Assembly: GCA_964036315.1 (NCBI GenBank)
Contig: OZ038511.1
Coordinates: 1,541,126 to 1,605,125 of the forward strand
Reading direction: 5' to 3'
DNA: 64,000 bases
From: Acanthosepion esculentum
Lineage: Eukaryota; Mollusca; Cephalopoda; Sepiida; Sepiidae
Positions 32,460-44,834 of the stretch are shown in pieces; position 1 is the first letter of the stretch, and the number at the start of each line of letters is the position of its first letter. A program made the position numbers and the translations under genes. The notes below the pieces were generated by a model. That model was not told where the DNA came from. It ran no database searches and saw nothing but the letters and a program-made list of their open reading frames with translations.

Positions 32460-34310
32460 GTGACCCCAACAATCATTCTGCAATCAAATCATGTTAATTC
32501 CTGTCCATCTTCCATAGCTCCCACAGCTACACAAATTTTGTATCTATTACATCACATACATCATTCAACTGAGCCCATTTCTACAAAACCATTCATTGTA
32601 CTGTTTTGGTGCTTCAGTTTATCATAGATAAATCATTTTGTCATATTTAACTTGATTTATACAATCTATGCTTCTGTATTTAAAACTCTATATTTGACAC
32701 CAAAATTGTTATCACCAATGACAATTGGGAACCATAGTTTTTCTATTGTGTTAAATGTTAAATACTTTTGGCTGTATATAAGGATACCGAAAAAGATTAT
32801 TTTTATGATATATAAAACAAATAAATTTAAATGGAGAATTCTACACTGTTATTTAATTTGCCTACCTGCAAGTCAATCATGCCAACAGAAACTCAGGATA
32901 TCTTATTAAAATCTAATTCTCACTATTTATGAATGCAAATATACAAACACTATAAAGATAGGTAAATATTGATAAATATTTATTGTTACTTTCTTCAAGA
33001 GATGAAGGTACATATATTGTGAGCATCCCTTAAAATTCTAAAACTTTTTAATTAGATTCTGATGCCATGCTTTCAGCCTATAGAATACATCCAATATCAG
33101 TCATTAATCATAACTCTGCAATGTCAGTGCCATAAATAGCTGCCAATATTCACTCTATTTACAAAAAAAAAAAATTATGCAATGGTAAATTAAACTCTGA
33201 AAGTTTTAGATTAATGATCTTGTGTTCAGAATGTTGAATTCAGAAATATATTAAACACATTTATTTACTTGTGTTTATGGGACAAAGAATTCTCACTCAA
33301 AGATTTTCTAGACAAGTATTTTATTTTACTGCAACATTTTAGGATTAAAATTAAGTTTTCATGAATTCAAATCAAGGATCTGGAAATCTCAAAGAATGCA
33401 TCAGTCTTAATCAAAAAACTAGAAAATCTTATTTAATTTTGGTTTGAATAAAATATTTTTCACTTTGAAATAAAAATCAATGACATAAAATAAATAAAAT
33501 GCATTGTAAAATCATTTCAACAAGTGATAATGTTTACTTGATATTTTTGTGAATTTATTGATAGTTTAAGTGAAATTGATAAATAGAACTTGAAAGTAAT
33601 TGTTTAAAGAATTAATATATAAAATGTGTATGATTAATGGATGCATCAGAACTTGTTGATATTTAAGCTTTGGAAGCATAATTCATCTCAAAACCATTTG
33701 TCATCTAAATATTTATTATTAACAAATGATCAATTTTGCTCAAATGTAAAAAAATTAACATATATCTTTGAAAAGAATGATCACAAGCAAAAAAAAAAAT
33801 GGATTGTTTGTAACAATGTGGTTTGAAAAAGGCTCTTTTTCCCAATCTAGTATGTAGTCTAAAATTATATTTTCTTAGATTTAAGATATATATATATGTA
33901 TGTATAAATATATAGTAAAATAGGAAAGAACCGTTAGGTTAATAATCCAAAGTTCTTTAGTATTTTTGTTTTTATTTTAAAAAAAAACAGTGCTTGATAC
34001 TACAGTAGAGCCTATATTATAATTATTTTTTAAAAAAATATGATTCCATCACTACATAAGAGTCCTCATGTTTTAGAAACAGAAGCTAAAAACTTCAATT
34101 TCATTTATAGAAATTAAATTAAAGCACCTAGTTCTGTTTCATCCTCAAGGGAATTTTAGAATAACTAATTTTGAAATTTATGGAGCTTTATAAGCATATA
34201 CATTCATAATATTAATTTCTATTGATATGGAGAAAACTAATCATTTTAATAAGGGGCAGTAGGGTATTCATTTTCACTGACATCTATTGTATCAACATAT
34301 TAGTTACTTT
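32460..34310. other. AT-rich, no gene seen
   Basis: AT-rich sequence. Frames at 32433-32627 and 32652-32909 have no recognised motif. A short (TA)n-like patch lies near 33884-33910. Confidence 0.5.
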
Positions 34311-34329
34311 AGAAACTCTTTTCTAATAT

Positions 34330-34605
34330 GGAAACTGAGGCAGAACCTCCCAGCTAATCTATAACAATTTTTGCCTGGTCATGAAAGAGACATCCAGTCT
34401 AGCATTATCTTCATGCAATATTTGTCCTTTCTTTTCATTAATCCAGAATAATTTTTTTCAGTCAATGCCATCAGTTCATCTAACAGGGAGCAGTACTAGT
34501 TTAAATCCTATATTTGATTCTTTGGAAAGAGCTCATAATAGAGGAATCTCTTCCAATCTCAACAGATACTGTGCTATCTTCTTCAAATGAAAATTGAACT
34601 TTGGT
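34330..34605 (-). mobile_element. mariner (Mos1-type) transposase fragment
   Basis: Minus strand: YCSLLDELMALTEKNYSG (about 34510-34455), then KGQILHEDNARLDVS (catalytic Asp in a HxDNARxH motif; His replaced), then FMTRQKLL and SWEVLPQFPY. These match, in order, the YCxQLxxL, HHDNARPH and GWEVLxHPPYSPDL regions of mariner transposases. Only the last third of the gene is here, and it ends before the SPDL motif. Confidence 0.68.
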
Positions 34606-35049
34606 ACAGTTAGTGGTACTTTATTTTGCTTATCCTATCATCTTGTGTGTTCCACATTATTATAAACTATCTGATTTTAATTCCCCAATTAAACTTTGTT
34701 ACCAAAATAAAATCTGTTTATTTGGTTTAAATAACTTTTAACACAAGAAAATAGAGTTTAGTAAGTGTTTTAATTTATGTTGAAGCTACACATCAAAGTG
34801 ACTAACATAATCTAGCAGATGCAAAGGATTGTCACTATGTTGAGCATTGAATAGAATTGATTATTATGTAATGTCCTTATTTGTTCACTATCAAGCTCAA
34901 TTGATCTCTGTTCTATTATGGAGAATCATTTAATGAGTAATCACCAAAACAAGACTTACCAAACTACTTTTGACATGTTTGATCATAGAAAAAACTTTCT
35001 CCACAAAATGCACAAATCTGTTTTTGTAAGTGAGTTGTATTTCTACATT

Positions 35050-35215
35050 TCTTAAAATAAAAAAACATGTATGCTGAAAATGTTGCTTATTTTCTTCCTC
35101 CTTCAATATTAGGATTAATAAACAAATTAATAATTTTGACTAATATTTTAAAAAATGAATGATGATATGATAGTTGTTACAATAAAATCAAAATTAATCT
35201 TTTTGCATGAAGTTT
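35050..35215. repeat. Dispersed repeat, copy 1
   Basis: Shares TATGCTGAAAATGTT(G/A)CTTA then TTTTCTTCC and a following AATAAAC with 52180-52325; further partial agreement extends about 100 bases (TAGTTGTTACAAT against GAGCTGTCACAAT). Same orientation. Class unknown. Confidence 0.55.
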
Positions 35216-35325
35216 ATGGTAGAAACTTTTCAGAATGGATCCACAACAAGGCTTCATTCTGCAAATACTCCAAACACCATTTATCAATGAAAAGAGAACA
35301 AAATTATATCCAGTATATATATGAT

Positions 35326-36787
35326 AGTTGGCAAAAATTATGGAATCACCAGACATAGACAATATTCAATTATACATTTTACTTCACCGCAAAAAAACAA
35401 ATCAAATATATGACCCAAAACAGTTTTTCTTTACAATAGCTGAACATTCTGGCTTTATGAAATATACATCAAAGAAATGAGATTAAATTATTTAAATTAA
35501 TGACATATTTTTTCCAGACAAAGTGGAGGGAAAATTTATAAAAATTATAAAATCATCAATAATTAGTTTGTTGTTGCTTCTCCTTGTGCTTTTATGACAG
35601 ATTAAATTCTTTAAGATATTGATTTCACCAATGAAAAATGAAATTCTGTATCAAACTGGTTCTGTGTTTGTTGAGTAATTGTTGACAAATCAGATATGCA
35701 GGATGGGGCCTTCTCATGAACCATAAGTTTTCAATTGGATTGAGGTCTACACTCTTTGCTGCCTATGTGACTGAATGTTTGTGAAGAAAAGCTTTAACAC
35801 TTTTTGCATCAACACACGATGCATGATCATCCTGAAAAATGGCTTTGTAATCACAAGACTTATTTTCTATTGACTGAGAATAATGTCCAAAATTTTAATA
35901 TCGCTCTGTGCACTGATTGTTGAGCTAAGGATTGCCACCTTCTCTAGTCTTTTATTTGACATGCCACCCCATATCATAAATGAGAGAGTAAATTTGTTTG
36001 TTTTCTTCAGGCAGTCATCTTGATAAGTTCCAGCATCATCACATTGGATAATGTAGATTCATCACTGAATATCACTTTTATCCAATCATGTAAACTCAAT
36101 GTTGAGTTACTTGTAACCCAATTGTTTTTTTCTGTTTAAGTGTTTGTGCTGCTTTACATTTAGCTTTTCTATATTTAAATCCCATTTCATTCAAATGAAT
36201 TTTCTGTTTCTGCCCATTTTTTCTTTTATTTGTTTTGTTGTACATGTTTTGTTTTCAAGATATATTACTTTAAGCTTTCTACCCTAACACGTTGACATCT
36301 TTCATGATGTATGTTTTCCTTCTCATTTTTGGTAGTACAGTGTAACCCGGATATAAGAGAGATGTCGGAACCGGAGAAGAAGTATCTTATATCCGGGTTT
36401 CTCTTATATCCGGTTTTGGTCTATTTTGTTTAGGTAAGTATGGCTCTAATTTGGGACCAGAGAAAATCGCTCTTATATCCGGGTTTCTCTTATATCAGGG
36501 TCTCTTATATCCGGGTTACACTGTATTTATTTTGGAAATACAAAGTTGATTTCATTTTTTTTGTTAACACTGAAGGATTGTATACTTTCCCCCTCAACTT
36601 GACTTGGAAAATATGCCATTAATGTAAATAATTATATCTAATATTCCATGAAGCCAAAAAAGTTAAGCTATTAAACAAAAATTGTTTTCTTACCACAACT
36701 ATGATTCATTTATTTGCTGCAAAGTAAAAAAAATATCTGGGTAAACATCCTCAAGACTGAGTAGTGAGTCCATATTTTTTTCCAGTA

Positions 36788-36790
<3 letters not shown>
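35326..36790 (-). mobile_element. mariner-type transposon with imperfect ends
   Basis: Left end AGTTGGCAAAAATTATGG at 35326 pairs loosely with the right end CATATTTTTTTCCAGTACTG at 36771-36790 (the remaining TGGTGATTCC against GTAGTGAGTCC). The transposase is on the minus strand: KVIFSDES (about 36095-36065, first Asp), FQDDHASCVDAKSVKAFLHK (about 35845-35785, second Asp), VDLNPIENLWFM (about 35750-35710, third motif). Frames are broken many times. A 186-bp MITE has inserted at 36338. About 1.28 kb without the MITE, a normal size. Confidence 0.8.
36338..36523. mobile_element. 186-bp MITE with iterated motif
   Basis: Flanked by TA at 36336-36337 and 36524-36525. Terminal inverted repeats of 23 bp, CAGTGTAACCCGGATATAAG then AGA, match perfectly. 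Internally the string CTTATATCC(G)GG recurs at about 36386, 36403, 36472, 36489 (one base changed) and 36504, all in the same orientation as the right end. CAGTG...TA ends and TA targets suggest a pogo/Tigger-type or other Tc1-superfamily MITE. No coding capacity. The perfect ends suggest a recent insertion compared with its host relic. Confidence 0.9.

Positions 36791-36831
<41 letters not shown>
36791..36831. repeat. (TA)n microsatellite
   Basis: TA array directly abutting the right end of the mariner relic, consistent with growth from its TA target. Confidence 0.96.
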
Positions 36832-36835
<4 letters not shown>

Positions 36836-36879
36836 GATAGGTTGGTTAATAAAATGAAGGACAAATGAAAAGATACCAC

Positions 36880-38060
36880 TATAATCAGAACAATAAATAT
36901 TGATTAAATATCAACCATTTGACAAAAAAGAAGCACGGAGAGAAAGGTTTTAAATTTGGAATTTTTGGACATGCCTGTGTCCTTTGTCAATGATCTGAGG
37001 AACAAACAGAGAAGTGGAAATTACTCACCAGGAGATGTTTTTGTAGATAAATTATTTTCCAGTGGAAATCATATTATGAGCAAAGCTAAATCTCAGTCTA
37101 ATCACTGGAGGTACAAAACTTTTTATGAAAATAAAATTGAATTTTGATCAGTGCTAGGCAAATTTATTGTTATTAATTTGTGTTGGGGAGGGGTGGAGTG
37201 AGATTGTAAACATTGATGAAGGAAGTTATAGGTAAGTGGGGAAGATGTCTCAGATGTAGCAAGTTGTAGCATGGTTAGAATAAGTAGTAATGAAAAGGAA
37301 GAAAGAGAAAGGGAAAAAATCAAATCTATAATAATAAAATAAAAAAGTAGAATAGAACAAAATAAAAATATCATATGAAGGATCAAAATATTGATAAAAA
37401 ATGGGAAATCAATTGTTAAAAAATATTTAAATAAAATATAATAAAAAGCATTTTAATAATAAAATAAAAAAAACATTTAAAAAATAATAGAAAAACATAG
37501 AAAAAAAAGGTGCACATAACTGTATGTACATACACACGAGTCCACCCTCAAATATATATACCACCATACACATACAGATATAATATATGTACAAAATCAA
37601 TATGTATCTTCACTAACCTTCCCCTATCTTAACATAAGCTTGTATGTAATGGTGCCTTAATGATAAGATCCCATGATGGTATAAAGTGGGTGATTCCAAT
37701 CAAGAAGTTGAGAAAGTGAAAGTATAGGCAGTAGAACATAAAATATAGTAGATAGGTGGGGTGATGGCTATTAAAATTAAGGGGAAAAAAATTGGGTGTC
37801 GGATTTAATCATCTGAGGAATGGTGTTGCTGATATTAGGTCTGCCTGTGGAAATGGTACTCTCTGAGTAAACACAAATCCCTGTTTAGTCCCTTAATGTG
37901 AGAATTTACTTTTAGCATGAATTTCGACTCTGATCTGCATCTGTCCTCCCTGCTGGTGAGCCAGGACACCAAAAGCACGCATTCTGACATTATCGATACT
38001 AGAGGTTGATTGAAGTGTACAGAGACCAGGAAATTTTTGTTGTTGTCCCTGATGTTTTTT
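36880..38060. other. Unclassified, less AT-rich repeat-like block
   Basis: Between two (TA)n arrays. 36900-37260 and 37620-38040 are richer in G and C than surrounding DNA, separated by an A-rich stretch (37320-37520). No domain is recognisable in any frame; short coherent runs on the minus strand near 37850-37960 (GTKQGFVFTQRVPFPQADLI) look like former coding sequence. Probably an old or non-coding transposon. Confidence 0.35.
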
Positions 38061-38116
38061 TTTGGTTTTTTGTGGTTATTGAACCAGAGATGGAACTAAG
38101 TTCCAGTTTCTCCCAC

Positions 38117-38117
38117 A

Positions 38118-38176
<59 letters not shown>
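38117..38176. repeat. (TA)n microsatellite
   Basis: TA array of about 60 bases with one AA interruption near 38126. Confidence 0.97.
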
Positions 38177-38178
<2 letters not shown>

Positions 38179-38384
38179 TCGGGGTACAAAATTTTATTAT
38201 AGCCATTAAAGCATTTTTTAATTGAAGAATTAAGAGAAAAAAGAAAAAATGTGCAGAATATATGTTTGCTCATTATTCATTTAATCATAAAATAAAACAT
38301 TTGGGTTAATGAAAGCATGCAGGCTGATTGTTATATTTATTGACAATATTTTACATATAATTATTGTTTGCTTTTATAGTCCAT

Positions 38385-39159
38385 AATCTCTTCTCAACTG
38401 TAGTGCATGACTTCTTCACTCAAATATTGCCACAACGTCATAAGAGCTTCTTTCAGGTCTGATACACTTGAGTATGTGGATATGTGAAATATCACTTACC
38501 AATATGGGCCATATTTCATAATTCATGGGATTAATATCAGGGTTTGATGCAGGCTAAATTGATTAGTCAGAAAATCTACAGAAATGTTGCTGCACCAGTT
38601 TTGCATCAAGTTGCCCATGTATACAGAAATTCTATTTTGAATAAAGATATAGTGACTTCCAAATGACACCCAAACCATGACACCAGTTGGTTTCTGTGAC
38701 TTGAAAATTGTTCGGATACCTTTAATAATGTTTCCTGGCAAAATGGTGTAAACTCTATCATTTTGGTAATTGATCACAGCCTCTACAGTAAAAAAAAATT
38801 CTCATCCAACCAAACAATGACTTTGTCTATGATATTCTTCATCTCTTCCAACATTTTCTCCCTTCAGCCAAACCATTTTTGATTGAGCAGCTGTCTTCAT
38901 TGAATCTTGTATGGTTTTAACCCCTAAATCTTCTTTCCCAATCCTCCTCTTTTTGATGGCTTCTATGACTCTCCTAGTATGAACTGAACAGTTTTTTACA
39001 GAAATTGGATTTGGTGAGGTTGTTTACTCCTCTTGAAACTTTTTCCATACATTACAAACCTTTTTTCTGCAAAGATTCAAATGTTTTATCACCTCATAAT
39101 TCTTCATACCAACCATTTTCAATTTGACAAAATTGATCATGTTTTGTTTGAGATGCCAT
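38385..39159 (-). mobile_element. Tc1/mariner transposase relic
   Basis: Minus strand from an ATG at 39159 (MASQTKHDQFCQIEN). Around 38800-38560: DEKIFFTVEAV (first Asp), NYQNDRVYTILPGN and QKPTGVMVWVSFGS, matching the NxQNDRVW...xxPxxVMVWxxxxS region of an animal mariner branch. NPDINPMNYEIWPIL (about 38545-38500) is the third-motif region with Asn or Asp in place of Glu, typical of D-type mariners. SDLKEALMTLWQYLS ends the protein. The stretch with the second Asp is scrambled (only a GQLDAKLVQQ remnant). An 84-codon frame is the longest surviving part. Confidence 0.72.
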
Positions 39160-39413
39160 ATTTAATTAAACCGTAAACAGTAAAACAAAAGAATGAAGCC
39201 TTATGCAAAATTTGAAACTATTTTTATGAATCAGTATGTTTCAATTTATGTTTAAGTAATGGGTAAATATTTATGTTGCACCTAGTAAAATTACTGTAAA
39301 TGGCAAATCAAAAAGAATGGGAAAAAAGCTGACCAGTTTTCTTCATAGTTTGATTGAGGGCTTCAAAAGTGTGTGTGCCCATTGACTAAAATAGGGCAAA
39401 ATTAATGAAGATA

Positions 39414-39430
39414 CACACACACACACACAC
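39414..39430. repeat. (CA)n microsatellite
   Basis: Short CA array. Confidence 0.9.
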
Positions 39431-39596
39431 CATATAGGAATATATGTATATAAACATATCACCAGCAAATCACATTTATGCACATAAGCTACTTCTGTTT
39501 GCAGAGAAAGAGTTGTAAATATTTAACATATATATAGTCTCTAATACTTTCTAATGAAAGTCTGAATGCAAATGGCTTAAAACTGAAGACATATCA

Positions 39597-40070
39597 TCAT
39601 GGTAGCACAAAGTACACTATATATACAAACCTGGATATATTTATATACCTATCAAAATTATGAAATTTCCCCTCATGAATACTAGCTGGCATATGGTGAT
39701 TTATTCTCTTCTCCAATCTCAAAATAGTTCTACTTATATAGTCTTCAACATTTAAAGGGATACATAACAAATTAATATGATGAGAATGCAGTACATTCTC
39801 ATGGATTGATCTTAATATAAGTTGGGCAGAGTAGGCAAATATATGGACAAGCAGTGAAATAACAATTTTTTGCATTAGTAAAGATTTGTTTAACAAATCT
39901 TGGGCTAATTACCAATCTGTGATGGCAGAACATTTATTAGGAACCAAGAATTTATGTTTATGAAATTGTGCAATTTTAGCATGAATGCTAGATTGCACAA
40001 TATCTGGAGGGTAGACATTATCACATAGAACTTTCTTAATAAATCCAAGGGTTGTATTTATCTATTTATA
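39597..40070 (-). pseudogene. Unidentified ORF relic
   Basis: Minus strand: from about 40045, KVLCDNVYPPDIVQSSIHAK then FHKHKFLVPNKCSAITDW, a shift, then the 99-codon frame at 39896-39597 including RSIHENVLHSHHINLLCIPL and ISRTILRLEKRINHHMPASI. The residues look like a real, non-repetitive protein in decay. It lies just downstream of the LINE relic on the same strand, but I do not recognise it as LINE sequence. Function unknown. Confidence 0.35.
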
Positions 40071-40194
40071 TATCACTCAGATATATTTTTAAAAATATTT
40101 CCTTGTATGTGCAAGCTGATACTCATATTTTTTTTTTGATGTTTTAATTATTTCATCCTTGTAACCCACTAAGACACAAAAAAAAAATATATAG

Positions 40195-41275
40195 CAGGAT
40201 CATCAGACTTTATGTGGCAGCAATATTCAAAGCATAAACAAATATCTAAGATAGTATCTAGTGAGAAAAATTGTCTAGATTGACACAGTGGACCACCTTT
40301 CTTAGCAGCAGACCTAGCAATTGATTAAATATAAACTTTTCATTTCATTGTAGTCTGAGAACACACAATGAGGTACTCTCCTGGAGAGGTTAACATCAGC
40401 CATGCTGATGGAAGGCAGAAAGGGGTCTCTCAAATGATTAATAGAGAAAAGTTTTGCTTTCAAGGCATTCAAATTAACATGTGATTCCTTGCCCTGTTAA
40501 CAACAGACTGTAGGTTGTTTTTGAGATCAGCTACCAATTTGACCTTGTTGAACTGATCAGACATACTATTGAGACAGAAGTAAATGTTTGTGTCTTCAGC
40601 ATAGATACCAAGTTGAGAACTGATGTCATCAGGAAGATCATTGATGAAAATTAAGAACAAACTAGGTCCAAGAATAAATCCCTGGAGGAGACCTGCATTA
40701 GTACAAAAATATCTAGAAGGGTGGCTGTTCAGGACAATTCACATTTGATAAGAAAGACTGACTCAGTTAAAAAAATTGTCCCGAAATGTCATAACCTTTC
40801 AACTTGAGAAGAAGACTGGTATGCCAAACTCAAAATGTTCAAAGTAACATCCCAAGCTTTACCATTCTTATCTAAAATTTGATAGACTCTTTCAGTAATA
40901 ATCATTGGCCTAGAGAAGTGAAAGCTATATTATTTATCAGAATGAAGACTTTGTGATATGAAAAGCTTAACCAATAGAGAGTTGATTAATGCCTCTAAAA
41001 AAAGGTAGAAGGCTAATAGGCTGATAGTTTGAATTGTTAGAGTGTTCACCTGAGTTCTTAAAGCCCGGAAAAACAGAAGAGGATTTACAACAAGCAAGAG
41101 GCTGCAAGACATTTATTTACAGTTTATAGAGAACAGGAACCAGTTTGGGGGCAAATTTCTTTAGGACCATTACAGGTATACCATCTGGTCCACATGCTTT
41201 GTGGGGATCCAGATTAGAGGTAATAGCAGAAACCATGGAAGGAGTTATATGCATTCTTGTTTTGGTTGTTAAATA
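40195..41275 (-). mobile_element. Jockey-type LINE relic (RT)
   Basis: Minus-strand relic from the same family as 8680-12240. From the 5' side: GPDGIPV then MVLKKFAPKLVP (about 41195-41130), YQPISLL-type residues (about 41020), FRGINQLSIG (about 40990-40960), FLIFINDLPDD (about 40660-40630), IYAEDTNIYFC, where the catalytic YADD has become YAED, and FEYCCHIKSD at the end. DNA matches to the other copy run through AGCAGAAACCATG and (C/G)CTATATTATT(T/C)ATC. It is useful as an uninterrupted reference for the Tc1 insertion site in the other copy. Both ends truncated. Confidence 0.78.
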
Positions 41276-41279
41276 CTGT

Positions 41280-42181
41280 CTTCACTTTATTAAATATTTA
41301 ATTATCGAAAGATTAACATATAATTATTGCATGTTTTAGTTAACTTGATAACAACAAATTTTACAGATAACAAATCACTCATTCTGTTTATTGTTATCTT
41401 TTATTTAAAATTATATTGGTTTGAAATAACTATCAGAGAGAGAGAGAGAAAAAACATGCTATAGTAATTTAAGACTTTAGTAAAGTTCAATAAATTCCCA
41501 ACATCAGTTCAAATATGAATCCAGTTTTCTATATACATATTGGCAAAAAGTTATAAAGGAATTTTGAGATTATAAATTAAGTTAATAAAATTTCTGGTAA
41601 TTGGTGACAGAAAGGCTGGTAGCTGGTAGCTTTATTGACTTCATTCTATGCTTTTGGCAAACTGGTTTCCATGATGTGTTTATTTTCAGTTGGAAAATAT
41701 TTGGCTCAAGTGTAAGAAATGTGTATTGAATGAAGTCTTCATATTTCATTTCTATGGATTGATTTTCATTTGGATTTCTGAGATAGGACTGATTGATATG
41801 TCTTACTTCTCACTTCAACTGTGTCTACTTGACATAAGCTGCAAGTTTTTTTAAAGATATTGTTTAGGTAGAACTTACTCTGCAGGCATAGAAATAAATG
41901 AAGAGTAAATCCAGACTGCAAGATACATTGAAAAACTTGATTAATAAATAATATATTTTGTTCTATTTGATATGGGTATAGAGTATGTTTTTGCAGAAGA
42001 AAATAATTTCTGAAGAATTTGTAAAATTCTCTCTATAATGAGAATAATTGTCTTAAAAGCTCACAAATTTTCCAAATATTTACTTATTTGTAATTACTTA
42101 TAGAAGGGAAAAAATTGAACCACAATCAAATTAAAACTAAGATATACTTTGTCTAACTGGCAATTTGTTTTCATATCTCCT

Positions 42182-42253
<72 letters not shown>

Positions 42254-44190
42254 CATCCACAGACAGACTGTTTTGTTGTACCACAGTTCATATATATATA
42301 TATATATATTTAGCAATGTTTACTATCAACAGCCAAAAAAGTTCATTTCATGCTCTCAAATTTGGTATGCATACTAATTGAACAACTGTTTCTTATTGCA
42401 ACCAGTAGTATCTGCTTGTTTTTTATGCTATATGAATTTAGTAATTACTGCTTATAGCTGTTTTCTTTTTATTGTTAATCTGTGAACAAGAAACTATTTG
42501 TAAAAGTAATTTCACTGAACAAAATTCCTCACAAATATAAGTTTTACTTTTCATAGTATTTTACTAGAAACTTACCAGTAACATATAGAATCTTTTTGGT
42601 TTCCTAATTGCTATAAATATCTTTACATAGTTACTATAAATACAAACACCATCCATAATCAGAACAAGTGTATGTGAAAATGGTTGCATGTGAATATTGT
42701 TAATAACAAATTTTTAATTGACAACTGAGATTGTAAAATAGACACTTCTTAGTTATGCATTTCATTTGTTTCTCTTTGTTATAAAGGATTACACAGGATA
42801 ACTTAGGAAATGCTTTATTATCTTTATAACCAGCTGCAATCCAAATTTTGACCTCTTACTCAGTGTTAACAGTTACTTCAGCTAGTATTTACAAGTTTAA
42901 TTTAGTATATTATAAGTCTAAATAAGAAAATGGAGTGAGAAAGATTTTGTTATAGTCACCTTTCAAGATTACTCTTTACAATGAAGAGGAATTGGCTTAA
43001 AATTACCTTTTTTCAGAGAAAAGAAGAAAGAATTTAGTCTCTGAAATATATCTGACATTTTTGAACCTGAACAGTTATCAAAATTCAGGATCAGGTGTTT
43101 TTTACCAAAGAGGTTAATAGCTTGTATATCAATGTTTTAATAAATATGAATGATAAAAAGGGCTCCATTAAAATCGTATTTTTCAGGTGCTCACAAAAGA
43201 CCATTTCTTTTTAGTCTAACAATTTTTAGATCCTCTGATGCTAATTTGACTTCATTATGAAACTTAAAAATTACTGGCGATAATACCATTAGTCATCTAT
43301 GAATAAATCTTCCTGGAAAATGCGATCAAAAATAAATATTTCATTGTTCTTAAGTAGAACTGTAACTTTTATTAATTAATGCCAATATGCAATTAATATA
43401 ATCCATTTTAAAGACCATTTTTAAAAATTTTTCACTGATAAAATCTTTTGGTCTTGACAAAATGGAATTTGAAAGATATAAGCTGAAATATTCTTTTTTT
43501 CTTGGGGTGAAGGTGTAAGCTTATAATCTGAATGTGTGAGCTCTGATTTGAAAAAAAATATAAAACTTCCTCTTACAGTGAATTTATTTGCTTTTTTTTT
43601 TCTTAAAACCTTGCATTGTCATTCTCTCATATGACATCCATTCTGGTGAATGTAATAAAAATGCAACAGAAATAAGAAAAAGGAAATATGAATTATTCCT
43701 ATTTAATAACTCTGTTCACCAAAGTGTCATGTACAAATGTCATATTTGAGATGGTGACAGTAAGGGCTTGCAGCGATGGTTTCTTGAGGAGTAAGTATCT
43801 CATAGTGAATGGTATCTGTCATATTCCATGAGATAATTAACAAAACCTGTCCTAGTTTCAATCTTGCCATTGGTTTTTCATTAGGTAATAGCCATTATGT
43901 TTACATTTGTTTTTAACTTAGATTGCGTATTTTTCATCTCTTGTAGAAATCCAGTGAAGAAAAGAAAAGTGTAATGTTGCTTTATACAATTAATTGTATT
44001 TTCTGACTTTAGTAAAACAGATTTTAAGTTCAACCTTTATAAAGCAAACATAATTTTTTAAAAATCAAGAACAAGTAAAACACAACTTCCATTTTTTACA
44101 GTTCTTGACTTTTAAAAAATGATACCATTTTTATTACTGTAATAACATTTTGTACCACTAATAAGGTTTGGTTGGATTTAATGGGAGCAT
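41280..44190. other. AT-rich with microsatellites, no gene seen
   Basis: No element or exon recognised. Holds a short GA array (41435-41449) and the CT/TA arrays listed separately. Confidence 0.5.
42182..42250. repeat. (CT)n(TA)n compound microsatellite
   Basis: CT array of about 27 bases running straight into a TA array of about 42 bases; a further TA patch lies at 42288-42310. Confidence 0.97.
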
Positions 44191-44196
44191 TTTTGA

Positions 44197-44480
44197 TTAT
44201 TTCCACAAAGTGGTTATAATTTCAGATATATGATGGTAACTTTCTATAAATGGGCCAATTATATCCACAAGGATGTGACTCGGAGGGTAGCACACAGATC
44301 CTTGACAGCTAGCAATTGGCCTGAGTGGAATACCATCTTTGTAAATGTTGGGGAGACCATATATGTGAGGTAGCTTGCTGTAACATTGTGACAACTGCCT
44401 TTATGTCTTAGGTAGGAAGTGGTCTTAATCAAGCACAAGGACCACTTCTCACTTAATACATAGAGACAGTTGTATGTGAC
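44197..44480 (-). mobile_element. Penelope-like RT fragment
   Basis: Minus strand: LPHIYGLPNIYKDGIPLRPI (about 44375-44315) is the hallmark of Penelope-like RTs, where the text is usually xxYGLPKIHKxGxPLRPIVS. It continues ASCQGSVCYPPSHILVDIIG and PFIESYHHISEI. Just upstream a frame-shifted KTTSYLRHKG stretch may be the preceding part. Only the first part of the RT is present, so no catalytic Asp can be judged. No terminal repeats or GIY-YIG domain are visible. Confidence 0.7.
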
Positions 44481-44834
44481 TTCAGGAACATTGTAAAGCC
44501 ATGACAAAAGGGGAAATAGAAAAATAAGATATGGCTGACCATATATGGAGGGAAAAGTGAGATCATCACACCCCTGTGGGATGAGATTGAAATAATAGAC
44601 AGAAGATATCACTGGAAAATACAAAAACTTAAGAAATCAGCCCATATGCTAGGCCATAAAAATCTCCTAAGCCAGCCAATTATAGACATGAATACAATAT
44701 GGGAACCAGTAATACAGTGTGCTAGAGAAAAGCAATAATGACAAAAAATTGTATTATGAGCTCTGATAAAAAAATGAATTACTGAGACATTAGGTTTATA
44801 AGTCCCCAAAATTCATATACTGTCTTCACAGACA

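Noticed and set aside
38006..38273. Frames on both strands with long Ile-Tyr repeats
   Set aside because: Translations of the (TA)n array, as are similar frames at 824-1087, 42165-42377 and 51031-51240.
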